Source: Pseudomonas entomophila (GTDB taxonomy: Bacteria > Pseudomonadota > Gammaproteobacteria > Pseudomonadales > Pseudomonadaceae). From it: a stretch of 64,000 nt of DNA. Of this stretch, positions 19,001 through 25,217 are shown piece by piece (position 1 is the stretch's first letter; every line of letters starts with the position of its first letter). The notes beneath the pieces were generated by a model. That model was not told the DNA's origin and did not search any database. It was given only the letters and a program-made list of their open reading frames with translations. Position numbers and translations under genes: made by a program. The stretch is taken from assembly GCF_029193575.1 (NCBI RefSeq), contig NZ_JARGCS010000056.1:186001-250000 (forward strand), written 5' to 3'.

Positions 19001-19963
19001 GTGATGCCGACCCTGATCGAGCTGGAGAGCTTCGACGAGCTCAAGCGCGAGATCTTCGGCCCGGTGCTGCACGTGGTGCGCTACAACCGCAAGCATCTGG
19101 ACCAGTTGATCGCGCAGATCAACGCCTCCGGCTACGGCCTGACCCTGGGCGTGCACACCCGCATCGACGAGACCATCGCCAAGGTGGTGGACAACGTCAA
19201 CGCCGGCAACATGTACGTCAACCGCAACATCGTCGGCGCGGTGGTCGGGGTGCAACCGTTCGGTGGCGAAGGCCTGTCGGGCACCGGCCCGAAAGCGGGC
19301 GGCCCGCTGTACCTGTACCGCCTGCTGTCGACCCGCCCGGCCGACGCCATCGCCCGTCACTTCCAGCGTGCGGACGGTGAAGGCAAGGCCGACACCACCC
19401 TGCGCGACCAGCAGATCAAGCCGCTGCATGCACTCAAAGCCTGGGCCGGCAGCAACCAGCCGGAGCTGGCGGCGCTGTGCGACACCTTCGCCGAGCAGTC
19501 GCAGAGCGGTATCACCCGCGTGCTGCCCGGCCCGACCGGCGAGCGCAACACCTACACCGTGCTGCCGCGTGAGCACGTGCTGTGCCTGGCCGACAACGAA
19601 GCCGACCTGCTGGCGCAGTTCGCCGCGGTGCTGGCGGTGGGCAGCTCGGCGGTATGGGCCGATGGCGAGCCGGCCAAGAGCCTGCGCGCGCGCCTGCCGA
19701 AGGAGTTGCAGGCGAAGGTCAAGCTGGTGGCGGACTGGAGCAAGGATGACGTGGCGTTCGACGCGGTGATCCACCACGGCGACTCCGACCAACTGCGTGG
19801 CATCTGCAAGCAGGTGGCCAAGCGGGCTGGCGCCATCGTCGGTGTGCATGGGCTGTCGAGCGGGGATCACCAGGTCGCCCTGGAGCGCTTGGTGATCGAG
19901 CGCGCGGTGAGCGTGAATACCGCGGCGGCCGGGGGCAATGCCAGCCTGATGACCATCGGCTGA
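16013..19963 (+). CDS. putA: Trifunctional proline utilization protein PutA
   Basis: A 1316-aa enzyme and repressor. Residues 1-47 (TTLGVKLDDPTRERL...) form a ribbon-helix-helix DNA-binding domain. Residues ~190-560 form the FAD-dependent proline dehydrogenase barrel with RLVKGAYWDSEIKRAQ, FATHNAHT and EFQCLHGMGE. Residues ~640-1100 form the NAD+-dependent P5C dehydrogenase with AETGGQNAM and catalytic Cys915 in SAGQRCSAL. A conserved C-terminal domain follows. Without proline PutA represses put genes; with proline it is reduced, moves to the membrane and oxidises proline to glutamate. It is divergent from putP with GTTGCA operators between them. Confidence 0.96.
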   Translation: MATTTLGVKLDDPTRERLKAAAQSIDRTPHWLIKQAIFNYLEKLEGGATLNELNGHAVAAGDEAGDVPADHAHQCFLEFAESILPQSVLRSAITAAYRRPEPEVVPMLLEQARLPAPLADATNKLAANLADKLRNQKSAGGRAGIVQGLLQEFSLSSQEGVALMCLAEALLRIPDKGTRDALIRDKISTGNWQPHLGNSPSLFVNAATWGLLLTGKLVSTHNESGLTSSLTRIIGKSGEPMIRKGVDMAMRLMGEQFVTGETIAEALANASRFESKGFRYSYDMLGEAALTEHDAQKYLASYEQAIHSIGKASHGRGIYEGPGISIKLSALHPRYSRAQYERVMEELYPRLLSLTLLAKQYDIGLNIDAEEADRLELSLDLLERLCFEPSLAGWNGIGFVIQAYQKRCPYVIDYVIDLAKRSRHRLMIRLVKGAYWDSEIKRAQVEGLEGYPVYTRKVYTDVSYIACARKLLSVPEAIYPQFATHNAHTLSAIYHIAGQNYYPGQYEFQCLHGMGEPLYEQVVGKVADGRLNRPCRVYAPVGTHETLLAYLVRRLLENGANTSFVNRIADHSISIQELVADPVASIERMATQEGSVGLPHPRIPLPRDLYGSERANSAGIDMANEHRLASLSCAMLATAHNDWKATPLLACAASENAAQPVLNPADHRDVVGHVQEATVADVDNAIQCALNAAPIWQATPPAERAAILERTADLMEAEIQPLMGLLIREAGKTFANAIAEVREAVDFLRYYAVQARNDLRNDACRPLGPVVCISPWNFPLAIFTGQIAAALAAGNPVLAKPAEQTPLVAAQAVRLLLEAGIPEGVLQLLPGRGETVGAGLVGDERVKGVMFTGSTEVARLLQRNVAGRLDAQGRPIPLIAETGGQNAMIVDSSALTEQVVIDVVSSAFDSAGQRCSALRVLCLQEDSADRVIEMLKGAMAQNRLGNPERLSVDIGPVIDAEAKAGIEKHIQGMREKGRTVYQVAVAEANECKRGTFVMPTLIELESFDELKREIFGPVLHVVRYNRKHLDQLIAQINASGYGLTLGVHTRIDETIAKVVDNVNAGNMYVNRNIVGAVVGVQPFGGEGLSGTGPKAGGPLYLYRLLSTRPADAIARHFQRADGEGKADTTLRDQQIKPLHALKAWAGSNQPELAALCDTFAEQSQSGITRVLPGPTGERNTYTVLPREHVLCLADNEADLLAQFAAVLAVGSSAVWADGEPAKSLRARLPKELQAKVKLVADWSKDDVAFDAVIHHGDSDQLRGICKQVAKRAGAIVGVHGLSSGDHQVALERLVIERAVSVNTAAAGGNASLMTIG

Positions 19964-19973
19964 GGCCACTGAC

Positions 19974-20062
19974 GCCATCGCGGGGCAAGCCCGCCCCCAC
20001 AGGTACCGCGCCGTCTGACGGGTTGGCGCGGGGCCTGTGGGGGCGGGCTTGCCCCGCGATGC
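19974..20062. repeat. REP doublet downstream of putA
   Basis: Two facing GCGGGGCAAGCCCGCCCCCAC-type units (about 19974-20002 and 20034-20062) with an internal GGTACCGCGCC...GGCGCGGGGCC stem region between. Together they can fold into a long stem-loop separating putA from the convergent small gene. Confidence 0.8.
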
Positions 20063-20074
20063 TTTTGGGGGTGG

Positions 20075-20344
20075 TCAGTGCATCATGCCCAGCTCGGCGT
20101 CATCCATCAGCGCCTTGGCCAGGGCGCTGAGGTAGTGCGAGGCCCAGACCAGCTGCGGGTTGTTGTCCAGCACGCCGGTGAGGGTCATGTCGCGCACGTA
20201 GCCCATCAGCTCCGAGGCCTGCTCGCGGGCGTGCTGGCAGGGGATGCCGGGTTCGATGCAGAACAGCGGTTGGGTCATGCCCTCGCCCTGGTAGAACTTG
20301 GTCTTGCCGACGGTGGTTTTCTGCGGGGTGTCGTCGTTGGTCAT
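20075..20344 (-). CDS. Small DUF3077-type protein
   Basis: An 89-aa acidic protein of no known function. The N-terminal part contains KTTVGKTKFYQGEG and FCIEPGIPCQHAREQASELM; the rest looks like two or three helices ending in YLSALAKALMDDAEL. The pattern fits the small Pseudomonas DUF3077 group, recognised from memory. There is no signal peptide or membrane segment. It starts at ATG 20344, 70 bp after the next minus-strand gene, and the two probably form one unit. It lies in a stretch between putA and the acyl-CoA dehydrogenase that looks accessory. Confidence 0.65.
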   Translation of the reverse strand: MTNDDTPQKTTVGKTKFYQGEGMTQPLFCIEPGIPCQHAREQASELMGYVRDMTLTGVLDNNPQLVWASHYLSALAKALMDDAELGMMH

Positions 20345-20414
20345 GGTTTGGTCTCCCTGGACTTTCTGTTGCCTGTGCGGGCCCTATCGCGGGGCCGCGC
20401 AGACGATGCATAAC

Positions 20415-20657
20415 CTAATGCCGCACCTGCGAAACCGCGGGCATCTGCACCTGGATCAGCGCCGATTCGAGCAACACACGCAGCGCTTCGACTTCATGCA
20501 TCGACGCCATCATCAGGATCGCGGCCGGGGCCTTGGGCTGCAGCAGGATCGCCTGATTCGCCACGGTCAATGCGCACAGGGCGTATTCGCTGGCCTGGAT
20601 GAGGGTGTCTTCGAGGGAGTGATGATTGTGGGGTGGGTCTGGGACTATCTTCAGCAT
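20415..20657 (-). CDS. Small DUF6124/DUF3077-like helical protein
   Basis: An 80-aa protein starting MLKIVPDPPHN, the N-terminal pattern of small Pseudomonas DUF6124-type proteins. It continues as alternating Ala/Leu-rich helices (LIQASEYALCALTVANQAIL, then MMASMHEVEALRVLLESALIQV). It shares the layout 'xxASE/xxASEL ... two helices ... ALxxLxxxAL' with its 89-aa neighbour, so the two may be distant paralogues. The open frame extends upstream to 20786, but ATG 20657 fits the known N-terminus and has AGG 10 nt upstream. Function unknown. Confidence 0.6.
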   Translation of the reverse strand: MLKIVPDPPHNHHSLEDTLIQASEYALCALTVANQAILLQPKAPAAILMMASMHEVEALRVLLESALIQVQMPAVSQVRH

Positions 20658-21048
20658 TTTGGGGTACCTGAAAGGGGCTACCACACGCCGGCTGTCAAAC
20701 AAGAGGGTGGCAGCTGTACATAGGTTGACAGACCGGTAGGTATCCCAAACCCGGCGCACGCGAAGTGCCCCATGCACAGCCGCCATAAAGGCAAAGCCAT
20801 CGGGATAGACCTAGTCGGCCTGTCAAAGCCGGTCGCTGATTTCGCAACGACCGCCGGAGACTAGAAGCCAACCCAGACCACCGCAATGGCTCAAAAAAGG
20901 CCTTGGAAGCATGTTTGGGAAATGGACTACAAGGAATAAGGAAAGTCCTAAGAAACCTCTGATTTGAGCGCTCATAGGCTGACAAATCTACGGTTCAGCT
21001 ATAGAGTGGCAGACATCCTATCCACTTTAACGACCCTTGGAGGTCGAC
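20658..21048. other. 391-bp intergenic stretch with no recognisable gene
   Basis: The DNA has lower G+C than the flanks, and the longest frames in it have no family resemblance or ribosome-binding site. It separates the minus-strand DUF pair from the plus-strand toxin-antitoxin-like pair and should hold promoters for both. A small dyad GTCG...CGAC is present around 20828-20850. Confidence 0.6.
20965..21026 (+). promoter_or_regulatory. Candidate promoter/operator of the toxin-antitoxin-like pair
   Basis: A perfect 10-bp palindrome TGAGCGCTCA (20965-20974) is followed by a -35-like CTGACA (20979-20984), a -10-like TATAGA (21000-21005; 15-nt spacer, shorter than ideal) and an inverted repeat AGTGG...CCACT (21005-21009 / 21022-21026) over the expected transcription start. 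Both dyads are placed where an autoregulating antitoxin would bind. Promoter assignment is tentative. Confidence 0.4.
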
Positions 21049-21222
21049 ATGACAGCCAAGGTCGCCAACAAGCCAAAAGCTGATAACCCTCACCTCGAGG
21101 CCGCCCAGCGCATCAGCCAACTGGCTCAAATCCTCGCCAACGACCCCTCCGAAGCCAAGGCCTTCCGCGCTAAAACGGGAATGTTCACAGCCAAAGACGA
21201 GCTCAAGGCTAATTTTCGCTGA
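21049..21222 (+). CDS. Short antitoxin-like protein
   Basis: A 57-aa basic protein, MTAKVANKPKADNPHLEAAQ... A central helix (LEAAQRISQLAQILANDPSEAKAF) is followed by a short tail, KTGMFTAKDELKANFR. GGAGG sits 4 nt before ATG 21049, which decides against the TTG at 21037. Its stop codon directly abuts the ATG of the 200-aa gene (TGAATG), so the two are co-translated. Size, order (small gene first) and coupling are those of a type II antitoxin. No known DNA-binding fold is recognised, so the role is inferred from context. Confidence 0.6.
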   Translation: MTAKVANKPKADNPHLEAAQRISQLAQILANDPSEAKAFRAKTGMFTAKDELKANFR

Positions 21223-21825
21223 ATGTATCAACAGCTCCCTTCGTTCGTTCTAGGGTTCCACGGTTGCGACCGTCAAATCGGTGAAGCCATCCTAGCTGGC
21301 GATCAAGTGTCGCCAAGCGTAAACGACTACGACTGGCTCGGTGCAGGTGCCTACTTCTGGGAAAACAGCCCGGAGCGGGCACTTAGCTATGCCCATCGCA
21401 TCAAGCAGCACAAGCGCGGCCAAGGCTCTATCAAAGACCCATATGTTGTTGGCGCGGTGATCAATTTAGGCCTCTGCCTCAACCTGACAGAGGAAGGGGC
21501 CTTGCAAGAGCTTGGAGCGGCTTACCAGCTTCTAGCGTCAAGCAGCGATGCGCTACCTGAGAACAAACCAGGCTTCACCGGCGACACCGATAATCTCAAG
21601 CGTTTTCTAGACTGCCTTGTTTTCCAGTCTCTTCACTCCGCTCGCGAGGTCGTGGGCCTAGAGCCCTATCATTCGGTTCGCTCACCTTTCCTTGAAGGGA
21701 CCTGCCTCTATCCGGGTACAAGTTTTCGGCAGGAAACCCACATTCAGCTTTGTGTGCGAGAAGTTACCTGCATCAAGGGCTACTTCCGACCGCTGAACCC
21801 TGACGGCTCGCTATTCCAACCCTGA
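21223..21825 (+). CDS. Putative ADP-ribosyltransferase-fold toxin
   Basis: A 200-aa protein of uncharacterised function. LGFHGCDR (H13), NDYDWLGAGAYFWENSPERA (Y44 in GAYF) and FRQETHIQLCVRE (around residues 168-180, with E171 or Q175) line up with the three active-site strands of PARP/diphtheria-toxin-like ADP-ribosyltransferases, which use an H-Y-[E/Q/D] set. INLGLCLNL and VTCIKGYFRPL are further strand-like blocks. There is no signal peptide or membrane segment, so it acts inside the cell. It begins one base after the small upstream gene's stop. Codon use is visibly less GC-rich than in neighbours. I read it as a toxin or defence effector; the fold assignment is by motif only. Confidence 0.6.
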   Translation: MYQQLPSFVLGFHGCDRQIGEAILAGDQVSPSVNDYDWLGAGAYFWENSPERALSYAHRIKQHKRGQGSIKDPYVVGAVINLGLCLNLTEEGALQELGAAYQLLASSSDALPENKPGFTGDTDNLKRFLDCLVFQSLHSAREVVGLEPYHSVRSPFLEGTCLYPGTSFRQETHIQLCVREVTCIKGYFRPLNPDGSLFQP

Positions 21826-21842
21826 TCACCCACGCTCAGGGT
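21819..21842 (+). terminator. Hairpin over the end of the toxin-like gene
   Basis: ACCCTGA (21819-21825, containing the stop codon) pairs perfectly with TCAGGGT (21836-21842) across a 10-nt loop. No T-run follows, so it may be a weak terminator or an mRNA end-stabilising structure before the acyl-CoA dehydrogenase gene. Confidence 0.35.
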
Positions 21843-21941
21843 CGCCTCACATTGTGCCCTGCCATCAGTTGGATCAATCATGGTGGTAAGCACCGCCAGC
21901 CAAATCCTAGACTCGCCCCACGCCTGCCTAGGAATGTCGAC

Positions 21942-23744
21942 ATGTCCGATACCCTGCTCAACACCCGCAACCTCGCCTTCGAACTCTACGAAGTCCTAGA
22001 CGCCGAAGCCCTGACCCAACGCCCGCGCTTCGCCGAGCACACCCGCGAAACCTTCGACGCTGCCCTGAACACCGCGCGCACCCTCGCCGAAAAACTCTTC
22101 GCCCCGCACAACCGCAAGGGCGACGAGCACGAGCCGCGCTACGTGGACGGCCGCGCCGAGCTGATCCCCGAGGTCAAGCCCGCCGTCGAGGCCTTCCTCG
22201 ACGCCGGCTTCCTCAACGCCAACCGCGACTTCGACGTCGGCGGCATGCAGCTCCCAAGCCTGGTCTCGCAAGCCTGCTTCGCGCACTTCCAGGCCGCCAA
22301 CGCAGGCACCACGGCCTACCCCTTCCTGACCATGGGCGCGGCCAACCTGATCGAAAGCTTCGGCACCGACGAGCAGAAACGCCTGTACCTGCAACCGATG
22401 ATCGAAGGCCGCTACTTCGGCACCATGGCCCTCACCGAGCCGCATGCCGGTTCGTCGCTCGCCGACATCCGCACCCGCGCCGAACCCGCCGGCGACGGCA
22501 GCTACCGCCTCAAGGGCAACAAGATCTTCATTTCCGGCGGCGACCACGAGCTGTCGCAGAACATCGTGCACATGGTCCTGGCCAAGCTGCCCGACGCCCC
22601 AGCCGGGGTGAAAGGCATCTCGCTGTTCATCGTGCCCAAGTACCTGGTCAACCAGGATGGCAGCCTAGGCCCGCGCAACGACGTGCTGCTGGCCGGGCTG
22701 TTCCACAAGATGGGCTGGCGCGGCACCACCTCCACCGCGCTGAACTTCGGCGACAACGGCCAGTGCGTCGGCTACCTGGTCGGCCAGCCGCACCAGGGCC
22801 TGGCGTGCATGTTCCAGATGATGAACGAGGCGCGCATCGGCGTCGGCATGGGGGCGGTGATGCTCGGCTACGCCGGCTACCTGTATTCGCTGGAATACGC
22901 CCGCCAACGCCCGCAGGGGCGCCTGGTGGACAACAAGGACCCGGCCAGCCCGCCGGTACCGATCATCGCCCACACCGATGTGAAGCGCATGCTGCTGGCG
23001 CAGAAGGCCTACGTCGAGGGCGCCTTCGACCTGGGCCTGTACGCCGCGCGGCTGTTCGACGACACCCAGACCGCCGCCGACGAAAGCGCGCGCCGCCAGG
23101 CCCACGAACTGCTCGACCTGCTGACCCCGATCGTCAAGTCCTGGCCTTCGGAGTTCTGCCTCAAGGCCAACGAGCTGGCGATCCAGATCCTCGGCGGCCA
23201 CGGCTACACCCGCGAATACCCGGTGGAGCAGTACTACCGCGACAACCGCCTGAACCCGATCCACGAAGGCACCCACGGCATCCAGTCGCTCGACCTGCTC
23301 GGGCGCAAGCTGGCGCAGAACGGCGGCGCCGGGCTCAAGCAACTGATCCGCCTGATCGCCGCCACCTGCGAGCGCGCCAGCCACCACCCCCACCTCGACG
23401 CCCTGCGCCAGCCGCTGGAGCAACTGGTCAACCGCTTGCAGGCCGTGACCCTGGCGCTGCTCGGCGACCTGGCCCAAGGCAAGGTCGCCGGCGCCCTGGC
23501 CAACTCGGCGCTGTACCTCAAGGCGTTCGGCCACTGCGTGGTCGGCTGGCGCTGGCTGGAGCAGGCGATCCATGCCGAGCTGGGGCTGCTCAAGGGCCAT
23601 GAGGGCGACCGCGACTTCTACCAGGGCAAGCTGCAGGCCGCGCGTTATTTCCTCACCTGGGAAGTACCTCCCTGCCATAATGACCTGGCATTGCTCGAGG
23701 CCCGCGACGACACCTGCCTCGCCATGCAAGAGGGGTGGTTCTAG
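21942..23744 (+). CDS. Acyl-CoA dehydrogenase (long, ~600-aa class)
   Basis: A 600-aa FAD-dependent acyl-CoA dehydrogenase catalysing alpha,beta-dehydrogenation of an acyl-CoA. Motifs: GTMALTEPHAGSSLADIRTRA (about residues 165-185, substrate/FAD region), KIFISGGDH, MLGYAGYLYSLEYARQRPQGR (about 305-325) and QILGGHGYTREYPVEQYYRD (about 415-435). The chain is about 200 residues longer than classical medium-chain enzymes; the extra C-terminal helical domain is typical of the FadE5/AcdX-like class. ATG 21942, with AGGA upstream, is preferred over an in-frame start 90 bp earlier. It is followed 30 bp later by a TldD-like gene, a neighbourhood common in P. putida. Substrate unknown. Confidence 0.88.
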   Translation: MSDTLLNTRNLAFELYEVLDAEALTQRPRFAEHTRETFDAALNTARTLAEKLFAPHNRKGDEHEPRYVDGRAELIPEVKPAVEAFLDAGFLNANRDFDVGGMQLPSLVSQACFAHFQAANAGTTAYPFLTMGAANLIESFGTDEQKRLYLQPMIEGRYFGTMALTEPHAGSSLADIRTRAEPAGDGSYRLKGNKIFISGGDHELSQNIVHMVLAKLPDAPAGVKGISLFIVPKYLVNQDGSLGPRNDVLLAGLFHKMGWRGTTSTALNFGDNGQCVGYLVGQPHQGLACMFQMMNEARIGVGMGAVMLGYAGYLYSLEYARQRPQGRLVDNKDPASPPVPIIAHTDVKRMLLAQKAYVEGAFDLGLYAARLFDDTQTAADESARRQAHELLDLLTPIVKSWPSEFCLKANELAIQILGGHGYTREYPVEQYYRDNRLNPIHEGTHGIQSLDLLGRKLAQNGGAGLKQLIRLIAATCERASHHPHLDALRQPLEQLVNRLQAVTLALLGDLAQGKVAGALANSALYLKAFGHCVVGWRWLEQAIHAELGLLKGHEGDRDFYQGKLQAARYFLTWEVPPCHNDLALLEARDDTCLAMQEGWF

Positions 23745-23774
23745 GGGGAACCACCGCGCACCGGAGGTTCCCGC

Positions 23775-25217
23775 ATGTTCGATTCCAGCGCCCTGCTGCG
23801 CCAGCGCTTCGCCGCGCTGCGCAGCACGGCCGAGGTGTTTTCGCTACGCCATGTGAAGCAGTCGCACCAAGCCTTGTCGGTGCGGCGCAACGTCGCCGAG
23901 CCGCCGTTCTTCAGCCAGGACGAAGGGGCGATGCTCAGCGTGCGGGTCAACGGCGTGGAAGCCTACGCGGCCACCGCCGACCTGTCCCAGGTTGGCCTGC
24001 AACGCGCCCTGGAACAAGCCGAGGCGCTGGCCTACGGCATCGCCGCCCACAGCCTGCTCGACCTCAGCGCGCACCCCGTGCCGAGCGCCCGCCACGACCA
24101 TCTCTCGCCCAACCTCGACCAGCCGCTGCCAAACCTTGCCGAGTGCCTGGAACTGCTCGCCGCGGAATCGGCCAGCGTGCCGAAAGACAGCCGCCTGGTG
24201 GACTGGCAGGCGAGCCTGGGCATCAGCCAGGTCGAGCAGACCTACCTCAACAGCGCCGGCGCCGAGCTGCGCCACGCCCAGCGCTTCCTGTTCCCGGGCC
24301 TGGCGGTCACCGCCAGCGACGGCCAGGACAGCCAGAGCCGCAGCCTGGGCCGCGACAACTTCGGCCAGCAGGGCGGCTTCGAGGTCATCCAGCGCTGCGG
24401 CCTGGTCGGCGGCGCCCGGCGCATCGCCGACCAGGCCCTGCAACTGCTGCTGGCGCCCAACACCCCGAGCGGCGCGCGCGACCTGCTGCTGATGCCCGAC
24501 CAGATGATGCTGCAGATCCACGAGTCGATCGGCCACCCCCTGGAAATGGACCGCATCCTCGGCGACGAGCGCAACTACGCCGGCACCAGCTTCGTCAAGG
24601 CCAGCGACTTCGGCCACCTGCAATACGGCTCGGCGCTGCTCAACGTGACCTTCGATCCGACCCTGGGCGAGGAGCTGGCCAGCTACAGCTTCGACGACGA
24701 CGGCACGCCAGCGAGCAAGCAGTTCCTGATCCGCGACGGCCTGCTGCTGCGCCCGCTGGGCGGCGCGCTGTCGCAACTGCGCTCGGGGCTGTCCGGGGTG
24801 GCCAACAGCCGCGCCTGCAGTTGGAACCGCGCGCCGATCGACCGCATGGCCAACCTCAACATCGAAGCGGGCGACCAGTCGCTGGATCAACTGATCGGCG
24901 GCATCGAGCGCGGCATCCTGATGCGCACCAACCGCTCGTGGTCCATCGACGACGCACGCAACAAGTTCCAGTTCGGCTGCGAATGGGGCCAACTGATCGA
25001 AGACGGCGAGCTCAAGGGCGTGGTCAAGAACCCCAACTACCGCGGCATCTCCGCGCAGTTCTGGCGCAACCTTGCGGCCGTGGGCGACGCCAGCACCTTC
25101 CAGGTGCTCGGCACGCCGAACTGCGGCAAGGGCGAGCCCAACCAGGTGGTGCGGGTCGGCCACGCCTCGCCGGCCTGCGTGTTCCGCCAGGTCGACGTAT
25201 TCGGAGGAGACGCCTGA
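23775..25217 (+). CDS. TldD-like metalloprotease subunit
   Basis: A 480-aa member of the TldD/PmbA family. The zinc motif HESIGH, with H249, E250 and H253, is intact and followed by PLEMDRILGDERNYAGTSF, the equivalent of the family's HExxGHxLExD segment. TldD supplies the active site of the TldD-TldE heterodimer, which digests unfolded peptides and matures some ribosomal peptides. The next gene is the matching TldE-type partner, overlapping by one base (TGATG), so the pair is co-translated. The core motif differs from canonical E. coli TldD in having Met where TldD usually has Gly (LEMD versus LEGD). This is probably a second, divergent TldD/E set. Confidence 0.85.
   Translation: MFDSSALLRQRFAALRSTAEVFSLRHVKQSHQALSVRRNVAEPPFFSQDEGAMLSVRVNGVEAYAATADLSQVGLQRALEQAEALAYGIAAHSLLDLSAHPVPSARHDHLSPNLDQPLPNLAECLELLAAESASVPKDSRLVDWQASLGISQVEQTYLNSAGAELRHAQRFLFPGLAVTASDGQDSQSRSLGRDNFGQQGGFEVIQRCGLVGGARRIADQALQLLLAPNTPSGARDLLLMPDQMMLQIHESIGHPLEMDRILGDERNYAGTSFVKASDFGHLQYGSALLNVTFDPTLGEELASYSFDDDGTPASKQFLIRDGLLLRPLGGALSQLRSGLSGVANSRACSWNRAPIDRMANLNIEAGDQSLDQLIGGIERGILMRTNRSWSIDDARNKFQFGCEWGQLIEDGELKGVVKNPNYRGISAQFWRNLAAVGDASTFQVLGTPNCGKGEPNQVVRVGHASPACVFRQVDVFGGDA

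Noticed and set aside
15761..19978. A 1405-codon open frame on the minus strand opposite putA
   Set aside because: It mirrors the codons of putA (high GC at third positions keeps the opposite frame open). The translation has no known domain and is low in complexity (His, Gln, Gly, Arg-rich). putA on the plus strand has complete catalytic motifs.
20695..20985. A 96-codon minus-strand frame in the gap before the toxin-antitoxin-like pair
   Set aside because: No ribosome-binding site, no family similarity and irregular composition; treated as non-coding.
20658..21848. An IS element or prophage remnant carrying the islet
   Set aside because: No transposase, integrase, terminal inverted repeats or target duplication could be seen; only the lower GC and small unknown genes suggest transfer.
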